Shown: positions 18,145 through 27,500, numbered from the stretch's first letter. The stretch is DNA of 64,000 bases from RFTU01 sp032122355 (GCA_032122355.1 JAUMCS010000033.1:10511-74510), one strand, 5' to 3'. A program made the numbers and translations. The notes: generated by a model from the letters alone, not told the origin.

Positions 18145-18864
18145 TTATGGGTTTGAGGTGGGTTTTTTTGGGGTGTGGGGATGATCTTGCAAGCGCTGTA
18201 AATCAAAGCCCAGTGCTTGAAGTTGAGTATGGACGGTGGTTCGATCGCTGGCGCTGAGTTTTGGGCTGCGCGCCAAAATCCACAGGTATTGTCGCTTGGG
18301 CTCGCTGACCACCGCATAGTGGCCATCGGCAGCATAGTCAATCACCCAATACGCACCCCAGCCAATACCGGCCCAGCGCAGCCACCGTGGTAAAAAGCTC
18401 ACCTGCAATTGGGCCGGACGCAGCCACTGTGGGCTCATGCCTGTGCCACTGCCGAGCGTTTCAATTTTAGACACACCTGCTACCGCTCGGGCCTCACCTA
18501 GTGCCCTGTCCCAGCTGCCATCTGCGCGCTGACATTGGTTCAAAACTTCGATGGTCGAGGAGCCTTGTATCTGGAGATAAGTGGCGGTGGTGTTGGCTAC
18601 GCAGTGCTTTTGAAAGCGATTGGGGTAGTAGGCCACTTGGTACCATAGTCCCATGTATGGTGCCACCTCGAGTTGAGGTATCGGTAATATCGGTGCTAAA
18701 GGTGAGGTGCCGATTGAATCTGTGGAAGACCCTGCGGTGGGTGTGGTTGCTGTTGCCGGGGGTAGAGGATTGGCGGTGCATGATACAGCCATGATGCTGG
18801 TCAGCAGATTGAGCAACAACACCTGCTTGATGCGTACGCGCCGGTTTGAGGTTGTGTTTGTCAT
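18145..18864 (-). CDS. Lipocalin (Blc-like outer-membrane lipoprotein)
   Basis: A 239-residue putative lipoprotein with a bacterial lipocalin domain, a family that binds small hydrophobic ligands at the outer membrane. The signal ends in a lipobox-like LLTSIMAVSC; a Pro/Thr/Ser-rich linker follows. The lipocalin core begins YMGLWYQVAYYPNRFQKHC (the GxW motif) and includes the strand block YWVIDYAADGHYAVVSEPKR and YLWILARSP typical of Blc. The ATG at 18864 was preferred to one 57 bp upstream because it immediately precedes the signal peptide. It separates rsmG from parA, which is not the usual order. Confidence 0.85.
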   Translation of the reverse strand: MTNTTSNRRVRIKQVLLLNLLTSIMAVSCTANPLPPATATTPTAGSSTDSIGTSPLAPILPIPQLEVAPYMGLWYQVAYYPNRFQKHCVANTTATYLQIQGSSTIEVLNQCQRADGSWDRALGEARAVAGVSKIETLGSGTGMSPQWLRPAQLQVSFLPRWLRWAGIGWGAYWVIDYAADGHYAVVSEPKRQYLWILARSPKLSASDRTTVHTQLQALGFDLQRLQDHPHTPKKPTSNP

Positions 18865-18866
18865 TT

Positions 18867-19547
18867 TTATGCCTTGCTTTGTGTTGCTGTGGGTGGGGTA
18901 GGTTTCATCCATACTAAGCAACGCTGCGCCTCTAGTTGGGGTACGTGCAATGGTTCCACGTGAAACACATTGACGGTAGGCGGAAGTTCCGCTATTTCTG
19001 CGTCAGGCACTTTGCCTTTCATGGCCACCCAAATGCCGTGGGCACTGAGGTGCTTGTGTGTGAGTTGAGCGAAGTCAACCAAGCTGGCAAAGGCGCGGCA
19101 GGTGATGACGTTTGCGGGCTGCACTTTCAGTGATTCAATACGTCCATGGTGTGCGCTGAGGTTATTCAGGCGTAACTCGGCGGCAACTTGGCGGATAAAG
19201 CTGATTTTCTTTGCGACGGCATCGACACAGGTGACTTGAATATCGGGGCAGGCGATGGCCAGCGTTGCACCAGGAAACCCCGCACCCGAGCCGACATCCA
19301 GTACATGAGTTGCTGTGTGTGTGGGTGTCAGGGTATTGAGGTGCTGACGCAACGGTGCTACCAGCGAGAGGGCATCGAGTAGATGGTGAGTGAACATCTC
19401 GGCGCTATCGAGCACGGCGGTGAGGTTGTACACGCGTCCCCACTGTGCCACCATATCAAGGTGATGCAGCAGTTGGGTTAGGGTGGGCATGCTCAATTCA
19501 AGGCCCAGTTGTGCTGCGGCTTGTGCAAGGGTATCAAGGCGTGACAT
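18867..19547 (-). CDS. rsmG: 16S rRNA (guanine-N7)-methyltransferase RsmG
   Basis: A SAM-dependent methyltransferase that modifies G527 of 16S rRNA. The protein shows the GidB fold: WGRVYNLTAV, HHLLDALSLV, the SAM-binding VLDVGSGAGFPG, CVDAVAKKISFI and the ITCRAFASL block. The start at 19547 gives 226 residues, close to the family norm; an in-frame start at 19637 would overlap mnmG and add 30 residues without matching the family. A parS-like site sits in its 3' part (18952-18967). It follows mnmG by 37 bp. Confidence 0.92.
   Translation of the reverse strand: MSRLDTLAQAAAQLGLELSMPTLTQLLHHLDMVAQWGRVYNLTAVLDSAEMFTHHLLDALSLVAPLRQHLNTLTPTHTATHVLDVGSGAGFPGATLAIACPDIQVTCVDAVAKKISFIRQVAAELRLNNLSAHHGRIESLKVQPANVITCRAFASLVDFAQLTHKHLSAHGIWVAMKGKVPDAEIAELPPTVNVFHVEPLHVPQLEAQRCLVWMKPTPPTATQSKA
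18952..18967. promoter_or_regulatory. parS-like site (one mismatch), inside rsmG
   Basis: GGTTCCACGTGAAACA differs from the chromosomal parS form TGTTCCACGTGAAACA only at the first base. It lies in the coding sequence of rsmG, where it encodes part of VFHVE. ParB would nucleate here. Confidence 0.8.
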
Positions 19548-19584
19548 GGTAGGCGGCAGCGGGGGTGTTTGTAGGTTTAGGTGC

Positions 19585-21621
19585 TTAAGCGGCCTGGGAT
19601 GGTGCATCAGCTTGGTCATCATCGGGCGAGCGATCAAAGCCTTTGAATCGGCCTTTTTTCAGGTGCACCAATAACAATGAAATAGCAGCTGGTGTTACGC
19701 CAGAAATGCGTGAGGCTTGGCCTAATGTTTCGGGGCGGTGCCGATCAAGTTTTTGGCGCACCTCAAAGCTCAGGGCTTTGACAGCGGCGTAGTCTAAACT
19801 GTCGGGTAAGCGCAGGTTTTCAAAATGGGCGGCCCGCGCTACTTCATCGGTTTGTTTATCGATATAGCCGGCGTATTTGGTGGCAATTTCTACTTGCTCA
19901 ATGACGGTATCCGCCAATGTTGCGCCCAATTCTTGATGTAGTGTTTCACGTGAAACAGCTTGAAATGCGGGGTTGTTAGGTTGTGCAGCACGTGCGACTT
20001 GGCTCAGGAGGTTGTAATCTACGTTCGGGCGGCGCAGTAAGTCAATCAGGCTGTATTCATGTTCTAGTGGCTTGCCGAGCAGGGGGGTGGCATCGTCAGC
20101 ACAGAGCGTGCGTGGGTTGATCCAGAGTGAGCGTAGGCGTTGTGTTTCACGTGAAACACTATCGCGCTTGCGCTGGAATGCATCCCATCGGGTATCGTCT
20201 ACCAGGCCGAGGCTGCGGCCGAGTTCAGTGAGGCGAGCGTCGGCGTTGTCTTCGCGCAATTGGAGGCGATATTCAGCGCGGCTGGTGAACATGCGGTAGG
20301 GTTCGGTTACGCCTTTGGTGATGAGGTCATCCACCAGTACGCCAAGGTAGGCTTGGTCGCGCCTGAGGGTGATGGGGGTCTGGCCTTGAGCTTGACGTGC
20401 CGCATTGATGCCGGCATATAGGCCTTGGGCTGCGGCTTCTTCATAGCCGGTGGTGCCATTGATTTGCCCTGCTAGGAATAGGCCGTGGATGTCGCGCGAT
20501 TCAAAATGGGTTTTGAGTGAGCGAGGGTCGTAGTAGTCATACTCAATGGCATAGCCTGGGCGTACGATATGAGCGTTTTCGAGGCCAACTATGCTGCGCA
20601 CCGCTGCCAGTTGAATGTCAAATGGTAGCGATGTAGAAATGCCATTAGGGTAAAACTCATGGGTGGTTAGCCCTTCGGGCTCCAGAAAAATTTGGTGCGC
20701 GTTTTTGTCCGCAAAGCGATTGATTTTGTCTTCAATGCTGGGGCAATAGCGTGGGCCCACACCTTCAATCACGCCGGTAAACATGGGGCTGCGGTCAAAG
20801 CCCGAGCGAATAATGGCATGGGTTTGTTCGTTGGTATGGGTGATCCAGCAGGGGAGTTGTTGGGGGTGTTGTGTGGCAGTGCCCATGAAGCTGAACACCG
20901 GCATGGGTGTGGCTGTGTGGCCTTGTGTATCAGGCATGCCATCACCGGGCTGTACTTGGCAACGGCTAAAATCAATACTGCGCCCATCAATGCGCGGAGG
21001 TGTGCCGGTTTTGAGACGGCCTTGGGGGAGTTGCAGTTCCTTCAGTCGGGCTGAAAGTGCAATGGCGGGTGGGTCACCGGCGCGGCCTGCGCTGTAGTTG
21101 TTCAGGCCCACATGAACGCGGCCATCTAAAAAGGTACCCGCCGTGAGCACAACCGTGCGCGCGCTGAAATGAATGCCCGCTTGGGTAAGCACGCCCACCA
21201 CTTGATCACCTTGAAGGATGAGGTCATCCACGGATTGTTGAAACAAATCCAGGTTGACTTGGTTTTCAAGGCGGCGGCGAATGGCGGCGCGATAGAGTAC
21301 GCGGTCGGCCTGGGCGCGAGTGGCGCGCACAGCAGGGCCTTTGGATGCATTGAGGATGCGAAATTGTATGCCCGCTTCGTCGGTGGCTGCGGCCATGGCG
21401 CCGCCTAGCGCATCGATTTCTTTGACGAGGTGGCCTTTGCCTATGCCGCCAATGCTGGGGTTGCAGCTCATTTGGCCGAGGGTTTCAAGGCTATGGGTCA
21501 GCAGCAGGGTTTGGCAGCCCATGCGTGCCGCAGCTAAAGCGGCCTCGGTGCCAGCGTGTCCGCCGCCAATCACAATAACGTCATAATTTTTAGGATAACG
21601 CACAGGTCGATTCGCCACCAA
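19585..21621 (-). CDS. mnmG: tRNA uridine 5-carboxymethylaminomethyl modification enzyme MnmG
   Basis: A 678-residue FAD- and NADH-dependent partner of MnmE in wobble-uridine modification. The N-terminal FAD site DVIVIGGGHAGTEAALAAARMG is followed by SCNPSIGGIGKGHLVKEIDALGG, the second block LKTGTPPRID and the C-terminal helical domain for MnmE binding. The length exceeds the usual 620-640 because of a longer C-terminal tail with an acidic end. Two perfect parS sites lie in its coding sequence and encode VSRET in both cases. rsmG follows downstream. Confidence 0.96.
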   Translation of the reverse strand: MVANRPVRYPKNYDVIVIGGGHAGTEAALAAARMGCQTLLLTHSLETLGQMSCNPSIGGIGKGHLVKEIDALGGAMAAATDEAGIQFRILNASKGPAVRATRAQADRVLYRAAIRRRLENQVNLDLFQQSVDDLILQGDQVVGVLTQAGIHFSARTVVLTAGTFLDGRVHVGLNNYSAGRAGDPPAIALSARLKELQLPQGRLKTGTPPRIDGRSIDFSRCQVQPGDGMPDTQGHTATPMPVFSFMGTATQHPQQLPCWITHTNEQTHAIIRSGFDRSPMFTGVIEGVGPRYCPSIEDKINRFADKNAHQIFLEPEGLTTHEFYPNGISTSLPFDIQLAAVRSIVGLENAHIVRPGYAIEYDYYDPRSLKTHFESRDIHGLFLAGQINGTTGYEEAAAQGLYAGINAARQAQGQTPITLRRDQAYLGVLVDDLITKGVTEPYRMFTSRAEYRLQLREDNADARLTELGRSLGLVDDTRWDAFQRKRDSVSRETQRLRSLWINPRTLCADDATPLLGKPLEHEYSLIDLLRRPNVDYNLLSQVARAAQPNNPAFQAVSRETLHQELGATLADTVIEQVEIATKYAGYIDKQTDEVARAAHFENLRLPDSLDYAAVKALSFEVRQKLDRHRPETLGQASRISGVTPAAISLLLVHLKKGRFKGFDRSPDDDQADAPSQAA
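19942..19957. promoter_or_regulatory. parS site, perfect, inside mnmG
   Basis: TGTTTCACGTGAAACA, the perfect 16-bp palindrome bound by chromosomal ParB. It is located in the 3' third of mnmG, about 14 kb from the dnaA start. Confidence 0.95.
20143..20158. promoter_or_regulatory. parS site, perfect, inside mnmG
   Basis: A second perfect TGTTTCACGTGAAACA, 201 bp from the first. With the rsmG copy it makes a three-site cluster over about 1.2 kb. Confidence 0.95.
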
Positions 21622-21759
21622 AGGGCGTGCAAGAGTTGGTGAAGTAGCTATTTTAAGCGTTATCGCAAAAAGGGTGTGGAGTTTCCTTGGGCTCTATGCA
21701 GAGTTAGACTATGCCCTAGATGTCATTTTTGGGTAAAGGGGCGTTTTACAATAAGCAGG

Positions 21760-22524
21760 ATGTCAAAATCATCTCCTACACCCCAGCCTTCATCATTGCC
21801 TTGCGTGACTTTATCGGAACAAGATGGGGTGCGTTATTTGCATTTAGATTCTATTTGGGTGCAAGGGGCGATGCGCATTGCGCGTCCGCATGCGATTGAG
21901 TTGGATTATGTGCGGCGCATGATGATGTGGTTATTGTGGCGGCCCATGCCCCTGGGGCAGGTCGGTCATGCGGTACAGCTGGGTTTAGGCGCGGGGGCGC
22001 TGACGCGCTTTTGTCATCAGCGTTTGGGCTGGGCATGCACAGTGGTGGAAATCAATGAGGCGGTGATACAGGCCAATTATCAGTGGTTTCGATTGCCCCG
22101 TGATGAGGGGCTTAAAGTGGTGTGTGCCGATGCCGCCGATTGGATAGGCCAAGCCGAGCACGTCAACACCATAGATGCTTTGCAAGTGGATTTGTATGAT
22201 GAAGAGGCTGCCGGTCCGGTGTATGACGACGCTGCATTTTATCGGGCGTGTTTTAATAGCCTGCGCGAGGGCGGCGTGATGTCGGTGAATTTATTCGGGC
22301 GGCATGCGAGTTTTGAGCGCAATGCGGCCCATATCATTCAAGCTTTTGGTGCAGACTTTGTGTGGCGCATACAAGCCACGCGCGAAGGCAATACCATACT
22401 GATCGCCACCCGCGGCGTGCCGTTATCGTCGCTGGATGAATTGCTTAGCCGCGCCCACTACATTCAGCAGGAATGGGGCCTAAAAACTGAGAAGTGGCCC
22501 CACTTGATCAGCCCAGTAGCCTAG
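21760..22524 (+). CDS. Spermidine synthase-like methyltransferase-fold protein
   Basis: A 254-residue protein with a Rossmann-type domain of the SpeE-like class. Visible blocks are AVQLGLGAGALTRFCHQ (nucleotide/substrate loop), CTVVEINEAVIQAN with an acidic residue ending the second strand, VVCADAADWI and LQVDLYDEEAAGP. Typical polyamine aminopropyltransferase features such as the GGGDG motif are replaced by LGLGAG, so this is a homolog of unknown substrate rather than a proven SpeE. The start at 21760 omits 28 unlikely upstream residues. It diverges from mnmG across a short region and converges on the ParA-like gene. Confidence 0.75.
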   Translation: MSKSSPTPQPSSLPCVTLSEQDGVRYLHLDSIWVQGAMRIARPHAIELDYVRRMMMWLLWRPMPLGQVGHAVQLGLGAGALTRFCHQRLGWACTVVEINEAVIQANYQWFRLPRDEGLKVVCADAADWIGQAEHVNTIDALQVDLYDEEAAGPVYDDAAFYRACFNSLREGGVMSVNLFGRHASFERNAAHIIQAFGADFVWRIQATREGNTILIATRGVPLSSLDELLSRAHYIQQEWGLKTEKWPHLISPVA

Positions 22525-22548
22525 TCGTGTATGGGCTGTAGGCGATGA

Positions 22549-23367
22549 TCAAGCGGCCTTTGCGCGGCGGGGTTCTTTATCTTTCACCTTGGTTTGCTCG
22601 CCGGGTAGTGATAAAAATAATTCCGTGTACTCGGCGGTGAGCTTGTGGCGGGCATCTAAATGTACCAAGGGACGAGAGAGTTGGTGTGATTCACGCACTT
22701 TAACTGAGCTGCTCAAATACGGCTGCAATACAGGCAAGCCTTCATCGTGTAGGGCTTGCACCAATTCAGCGGGCAAACGGGCGCGCGGCTGAAATTGATT
22801 AACCACAATGCCTTGGATTTGCAATTCGGGGTTGTGATCGGCGCGCAAATCGTCGATTTCTTGGATAAGGCTATACAAAGCGCGGCGCGAAAAGTCATCG
22901 CAATCAAAGGGGATCAAGCAGCCATGGGCGGCTATCAAGGCGCTGCGGCTGTAGAAGTTTAAGGAGGGTGGGGTATCGATCCAGATGCGATCATAGGTAT
23001 CGCCTAGAGCTTCAAGGGCCTTGCGCAGCTTGTAAATTTTATAACGCGATTCCAGCTTGCTATGCAACTCATGCAGCATGGGTGAAGCGGGCATAACATC
23101 CAGGCCTTCAAAAGGGGTGTTCAGCACATAGGATTCAACACCCTGCTCTTTGAGCGTGAAATTGAGGGTTTGTTCAAAAAAGCCTGCAACGCCTGCGTTA
23201 CTGGGAATTTCAGCTTGATTGCCCAATAAATAGTGCGTTGAATTGGCTTGGGCATCTAAATCAATGACAAGGGTACGCAAGCCCTTGTGTGCGCTGATGG
23301 CAGCCAAATTTGTGGTGATGGTGGATTTACCCACGCCCCCTTTTTGATTGAAAACCACGCGATACAT
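22549..23367 (-). CDS. Orphan ParA/MinD-family ATPase
   Basis: A 272-residue second ParA-family protein. The deviant Walker A is VVFNQKGGVGKSTITTNLA, with VIDLDAQANSTHYLLG and RIWIDTPPSLNFYS following. It lacks an N-terminal HTH and has a basic C-terminal tail (KVKDKEPRRAKAA). No ParB or parS-like partner is adjacent, and it is clearly distinct from parA at 17290. Orphan ParA proteins often position cargo other than chromosomes, such as chemoreceptor arrays or carboxysome-like bodies; the cargo here is unknown. Its promoter would be in the divergent gap before the DUF2946 gene. Confidence 0.88.
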   Translation of the reverse strand: MYRVVFNQKGGVGKSTITTNLAAISAHKGLRTLVIDLDAQANSTHYLLGNQAEIPSNAGVAGFFEQTLNFTLKEQGVESYVLNTPFEGLDVMPASPMLHELHSKLESRYKIYKLRKALEALGDTYDRIWIDTPPSLNFYSRSALIAAHGCLIPFDCDDFSRRALYSLIQEIDDLRADHNPELQIQGIVVNQFQPRARLPAELVQALHDEGLPVLQPYLSSSVKVRESHQLSRPLVHLDARHKLTAEYTELFLSLPGEQTKVKDKEPRRAKAA

Positions 23368-23475
23368 AACAACTCCTGCTGGGTGATGGTATGTCTAGCA
23401 TTGTGTACCAAACTCGGGGCTTTGAATCATGATTTTGTACTCCTGCAGGGTGTGTTCTGGCAAAATAGATGGGTT

Positions 23476-23880
23476 ATGGCTATATTGAGCGCCCATTGCG
23501 GGTACCCTATTCAGTATTTTCAGCGTCATGGGCGTTTCATCGCGACCATGATGATCGTGATTTATGCGCTGCTGACGGTTTTATCCGGCTTGGCCTATGC
23601 GCGTACCGAGCGCCACGATACCCGCGGGCAGTGGGTGTGTTCGGCTATGGGGGGTATGAAATGGGTGGCAGAGGAGGATGCGGGCTCTAGCGTGCCTACG
23701 GTATGGGATTGCCCATTGTGTGTACATCACGCGCCAGCCTTGCCACCACCAGCGGGCATGCTAGGTTTGCCTACCAACCTGAGCGATGAACGCTCTGTAT
23801 GGGTACAAAGCAGTGTGGTTTTGCCGCGGCTGAGCACAGGCCCACCCATGCCTGCTTGCGGCCCTCCGATGGTGTTCTGA
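23476..23880 (+). CDS. DUF2946-like small exported protein
   Basis: A 134-residue protein with one N-terminal hydrophobic segment (IATMMIVIYALLTVLSGLAYA) that fits a signal peptide or membrane anchor. The middle has a WDCPLCVHHAP motif, the CPxC/His block seen in DUF2946 proteins, which often neighbour TonB receptors for copper. A conserved cysteine also lies in the WVCSAMGG segment. The ATG at 23476 precedes the hydrophobic segment; longer upstream starts overlap the divergent ParA gene. It is 37 bp upstream of the TonB receptor and likely co-transcribed. A role in metal handling is inferred from context. Confidence 0.7.
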   Translation: MAILSAHCGYPIQYFQRHGRFIATMMIVIYALLTVLSGLAYARTERHDTRGQWVCSAMGGMKWVAEEDAGSSVPTVWDCPLCVHHAPALPPPAGMLGLPTNLSDERSVWVQSSVVLPRLSTGPPMPACGPPMVF

Positions 23881-23917
23881 CTTATTTTTTTCTTATATTT
23901 TTTATGAAAGTCAGAAC

Positions 23918-26065
23918 ATGCTCGTATTTCAACGTCATTCAGGGGCGGTGGCTATCGCTGCCCTATTTATTCCTGCCCTGCTAGCTGCACCACGCGCCTG
24001 GGCACAAAGCACCGAACCCACTCAAGAAGCCCCAGAGGCCACGCTGCAAACCGTGGTGGTGAGTGGCTCACGCACACAAACGCCCTTGGCGCAAACGCCG
24101 GTATCCATTGGCAAAGTGCCACGCAGGGCATGGGAAGCCGATAAAGCGAAATCAGTGGGTGAAATCATTAACCGTATACCCGGCGTGATCTGGAACGACC
24201 TAGGCAATGAACAGCACAGCATGGGTATACGCCAGCCTATTAGCACCAACGCCGTTTATCAGTACCTTGAAGACGGCATACCCATTCGTCCGCTGGGGGT
24301 GTTTAATCATAATGCGCTCAATGAAATGAATATGAACAGCGCGAATGATGTCGAGGTGGTCAAGGGGGCGGCATCGTCGTTATATGGCAGCAATGCCGTG
24401 GGCGGTGCAGTGAATTTTCTGACACAGAAACCCAGCCCCGAGCCCACCGGTACAATGGGGCTGCGGCATGATGCCACCGATGGCTTTACTCGTATCGATA
24501 CGGGGGCGAGCAATACCTGGGATGATCTGGGATTGCGGTTTTCGCATTACAGCTCACGGCGTGACCGCAGTAACTGGCAGCAATACAGTGGTGGGGCTAA
24601 AGATGCGCTTTCACTCCGTGCCGATTATGCCTTGGGTGACTCGGCCTGGTTGCGCGCGCATTGGGTGCATACCGATTTAGAAACCGACATGACGGGTAAT
24701 TTATTTGAAAACTATTACCGCACCCAGCCTGGCAAAAGCATCAATACCTTTACCTGGCGCAAAGATAAAGCCACCCGAGCCAGCGTGATGTGGGAAGGGC
24801 AAACGACCCACAGCGGCCAAACAGCAGTGACCCTTTTCACCCGCGACAATGATCACGGGCAACTGCCGGCCTACACCATTACCGGTTGTTCGGGTGTGAC
24901 TTGCCGTGGCACCATCAACAATAATCATGTCGAATCTTGGGGTGTGGATATCAAGCATACACAAGAATGGAATCCTTGGCGTACGCGCTTGGTGGGCGGT
25001 GTGTATGTGGACCGCAGTAAAAACCAATACGTTTCAGACAATTTGCGCATTACACGTGATGCAGCCACAGGCATTTACCAAGGTTATGTACTCAACAACA
25101 CTGCCAACCCTTTGGGCGTGCGTGACTACCGCGTGCAGATCGATAACGATGCCCTTTTTGCACAGTTGGAATTCAGCCCTTTAGAGCCCTTACGCATGAC
25201 CTTGGGTGGGCGCTATGATGCCATCGCATATGGCTTTGAGAATCAACTGACCCCCGGGGCGAATGAGGGCGCAGCCAATGAGCGCCGTACATTTTCAAGG
25301 CTGAGCCCGAAGGTGGGGGCGACATGGGCCTTGTCTTCTACGCAAAGTTTATATGTCAATGTCAGCCAAGGCTTCACGCCGCCAGAAGTGAGCCAGCTGT
25401 ACAGTAAAACCGCCATTCCTGATCTCAAACCCTCGGTTTACGACAACCAAGAAATCGGTTGGCGCGCCCAATTCTTTCAAAGCCTATCTTGGGATTTGGC
25501 GCTGTATCAGCTCGACGGGCGAGATACCATCGTTTCGTACACCCTGGCCCCGGGCAATACTGAAAATCGCAATGCCGGCAAAACGCGCAGCCGTGGCTTA
25601 GAGCTGGCACTGGGCCAGCAATTCAGTCAGTGGGATTGGCGTGCAGGGGCGACGTGGGCGCATCACGAATATGTGCAGTATGTGGCCGCTGCGGCAGAAG
25701 ATTATTCGGGTAAGACCATGCCTCAAGCACCACGGTATCAGTGGAATGCGCAGCTAGGCTGGAAGTTTTTATCGCAATCACGCTTGGCATTGGGCGTGAT
25801 TCAGCAGGGTGGCTATTGGATGAACAACCTCAATAGCGTGCGCTACAGTGGGCACACTTTGTGGAACATGAGCGCTACACACCGTATCAGGGCGGGCTGG
25901 GAGCTGTGGGGGCAGGTGCGTAACCTCACCGATGCCCGTTATGCCGATAGCGCAGCCAGCAGCTACAAAAGTGGTACCTACACCCCGAATATGCAAAACA
26001 CCTACACGCCAGGCGCTCCCCGCAGTGTGATGCTGGGGTTGACTAAGTCATTTGGTGCGGATTAA
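23918..26065 (+). CDS. TonB-dependent outer-membrane receptor
   Basis: A 715-residue outer-membrane receptor that takes up its ligand using TonB energy. A signal peptide (AIAALFIPALLAAPRAWAQ) is followed by a TonB-box-like LQTVVVSGSR, a plug domain (IINRIPGVIWNDLG, EVVKGAASSLYGSNAVGGAVNFLTQKP) and a beta barrel ending in a C-terminal aromatic-rich segment (SVMLGLTKSFGAD). An extracellular loop contains a cysteine pair (TGCSGVTCRG). Neighbours DUF2946 and PepSY suggest a metal or metal-chelate ligand, copper being plausible from the DUF2946 association, but iron siderophores are not excluded. Confidence 0.93.
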   Translation: MLVFQRHSGAVAIAALFIPALLAAPRAWAQSTEPTQEAPEATLQTVVVSGSRTQTPLAQTPVSIGKVPRRAWEADKAKSVGEIINRIPGVIWNDLGNEQHSMGIRQPISTNAVYQYLEDGIPIRPLGVFNHNALNEMNMNSANDVEVVKGAASSLYGSNAVGGAVNFLTQKPSPEPTGTMGLRHDATDGFTRIDTGASNTWDDLGLRFSHYSSRRDRSNWQQYSGGAKDALSLRADYALGDSAWLRAHWVHTDLETDMTGNLFENYYRTQPGKSINTFTWRKDKATRASVMWEGQTTHSGQTAVTLFTRDNDHGQLPAYTITGCSGVTCRGTINNNHVESWGVDIKHTQEWNPWRTRLVGGVYVDRSKNQYVSDNLRITRDAATGIYQGYVLNNTANPLGVRDYRVQIDNDALFAQLEFSPLEPLRMTLGGRYDAIAYGFENQLTPGANEGAANERRTFSRLSPKVGATWALSSTQSLYVNVSQGFTPPEVSQLYSKTAIPDLKPSVYDNQEIGWRAQFFQSLSWDLALYQLDGRDTIVSYTLAPGNTENRNAGKTRSRGLELALGQQFSQWDWRAGATWAHHEYVQYVAAAAEDYSGKTMPQAPRYQWNAQLGWKFLSQSRLALGVIQQGGYWMNNLNSVRYSGHTLWNMSATHRIRAGWELWGQVRNLTDARYADSAASSYKSGTYTPNMQNTYTPGAPRSVMLGLTKSFGAD

Positions 26066-26080
26066 ACGAAAAGGGGCACG

Positions 26081-27481
26081 ATGATGATTGCAACGATAGA
26101 AAAAACTTCCCCTACGTGCGCCCAGCAGCGCCGAGCCTTGTTGTGGCGTTTGCATCTGTGGGCGGCTTTGATCGCCAGTCCGTTTTTACTGGCGGCCTGT
26201 ATCACCGGCATGTTGTATGTGTTAACGCCCACTATCGAGCGCATGCAGCATGGTCATTTAGATACGGTTGCCGTGCCACAAGGCGCTGCGCCTCGGTTGT
26301 ATCGGCCGCTGGATGAAGCCGTGGCAGCTGCACAGGCAGTGGCACCCGAGGGCTGGAGGCTATTCGGCGTCGTGCCTGCTTTTGAGACCCATCAAAGCGT
26401 GCGAGTGGCTTTTATGCCGCCCCCGCGAAGTGAGCGCTCACAAGCCTCTGGCCATGACCATCACGCGGGCGCTGCTAAGCCCGCTTCTAGGCCCGAGCAA
26501 GGCGCATTTTTGCGGCCCACATTTGGCATACCTACGCGCGCCTGGGTGGTTTATGTGAACCCCTATACCGCACAGGTGCTGGGCACCTTGGTGGAGTCCG
26601 ATCGCTTTGCGGTGTGGGCACGCAAACTGCATTCGCAATGGCAGCAGGGTGATGGTTGGCGCTGGATGATAGAACTGGCCGCCAGCTGGACCTTGGTGAT
26701 GCTGATCACAGGGGTATTTTTATGGTGGCCGCGTGGGCAGGCATCGGGCGGGGTTGGTGCGCGGGTTCGATCGAGTCGGTTGCGTTGGCGCCAATGGCAT
26801 GTGTGGGTGGGACTGAGTTTGAGCGCGATCAGTGCATCGATATTAATCACAGGCCTGACTTGGAGCCAGTATGCGGGCGATCAAATCAAATGGCTGCGTG
26901 ATGCCACAGGGCAAACATCACCACGCATACCCGCCCGTATTCATTCGCAGTCGGTGGGGCGAGATGTGCCTATGTTGTCATGGCAAGCGGCCTGGGAAGC
27001 CGTGCAGCGCGAGGCTCCGACTGTGGCCGCGCTGATCATGCCACCACAGGGTGAGCAGGGTGTGTGGCGGGCGCAGCAGATGGATGCGAGCCAGCCTACC
27101 TTGCGTTATGATTTGTTGTTAGATGCCTATACGGGTGAGCGTTTGTATCGCAGTGGCTGGGCTGAGCAAACCTTATTTGGCAAGGCCACCACCGTCGGCA
27201 TTCCCTTTCATCGAGGTGAGTTGGGGCTTTGGAACCGAATACTGCTGCTGATGTTTGGTGGCGGCCTGATTTTTTCTACGCTATCGGGTTGGGCGATGGT
27301 GTGGAAGCGTTACCGTGCCGGCTTGGCATTTTGGCCGACTCTGCCAGCAGGGGCTTGGCGCAGTGTACCTATTGGGGCGTGGCTTGCCGGTATGCTGGGG
27401 GTGATGTTGATGCCCCTGTGGGCATTGAGTTGGGTTTTGGTATGGGGTGTGGAGCTTGCGGTGATGATGCGCAGGAATTAA
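26081..27481 (+). CDS. PepSY-associated transmembrane protein
   Basis: A 466-residue inner-membrane protein of the PepSY_TM family, often found with TonB receptors and implicated in reductive metal release or siderophore processing. It has an N-terminal membrane helix (LHLWAALIASPFLLAACITGMLYVL), a periplasmic region with PepSY-type repeats, a histidine-rich spot (HDHH), a second segment (ASWTLVMLITGVFLWWP), a third (WHVWVGLSLSAISASILITGLTW), and C-terminal segments. It starts 15 bp after the receptor stop. Start could be either of two adjacent ATGs at 26081 and 26084. Confidence 0.88.
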   Translation: MMIATIEKTSPTCAQQRRALLWRLHLWAALIASPFLLAACITGMLYVLTPTIERMQHGHLDTVAVPQGAAPRLYRPLDEAVAAAQAVAPEGWRLFGVVPAFETHQSVRVAFMPPPRSERSQASGHDHHAGAAKPASRPEQGAFLRPTFGIPTRAWVVYVNPYTAQVLGTLVESDRFAVWARKLHSQWQQGDGWRWMIELAASWTLVMLITGVFLWWPRGQASGGVGARVRSSRLRWRQWHVWVGLSLSAISASILITGLTWSQYAGDQIKWLRDATGQTSPRIPARIHSQSVGRDVPMLSWQAAWEAVQREAPTVAALIMPPQGEQGVWRAQQMDASQPTLRYDLLLDAYTGERLYRSGWAEQTLFGKATTVGIPFHRGELGLWNRILLLMFGGGLIFSTLSGWAMVWKRYRAGLAFWPTLPAGAWRSVPIGAWLAGMLGVMLMPLWALSWVLVWGVELAVMMRRN

Positions 27482-27500
27482 CCCATCCCCCTGCAATAAA

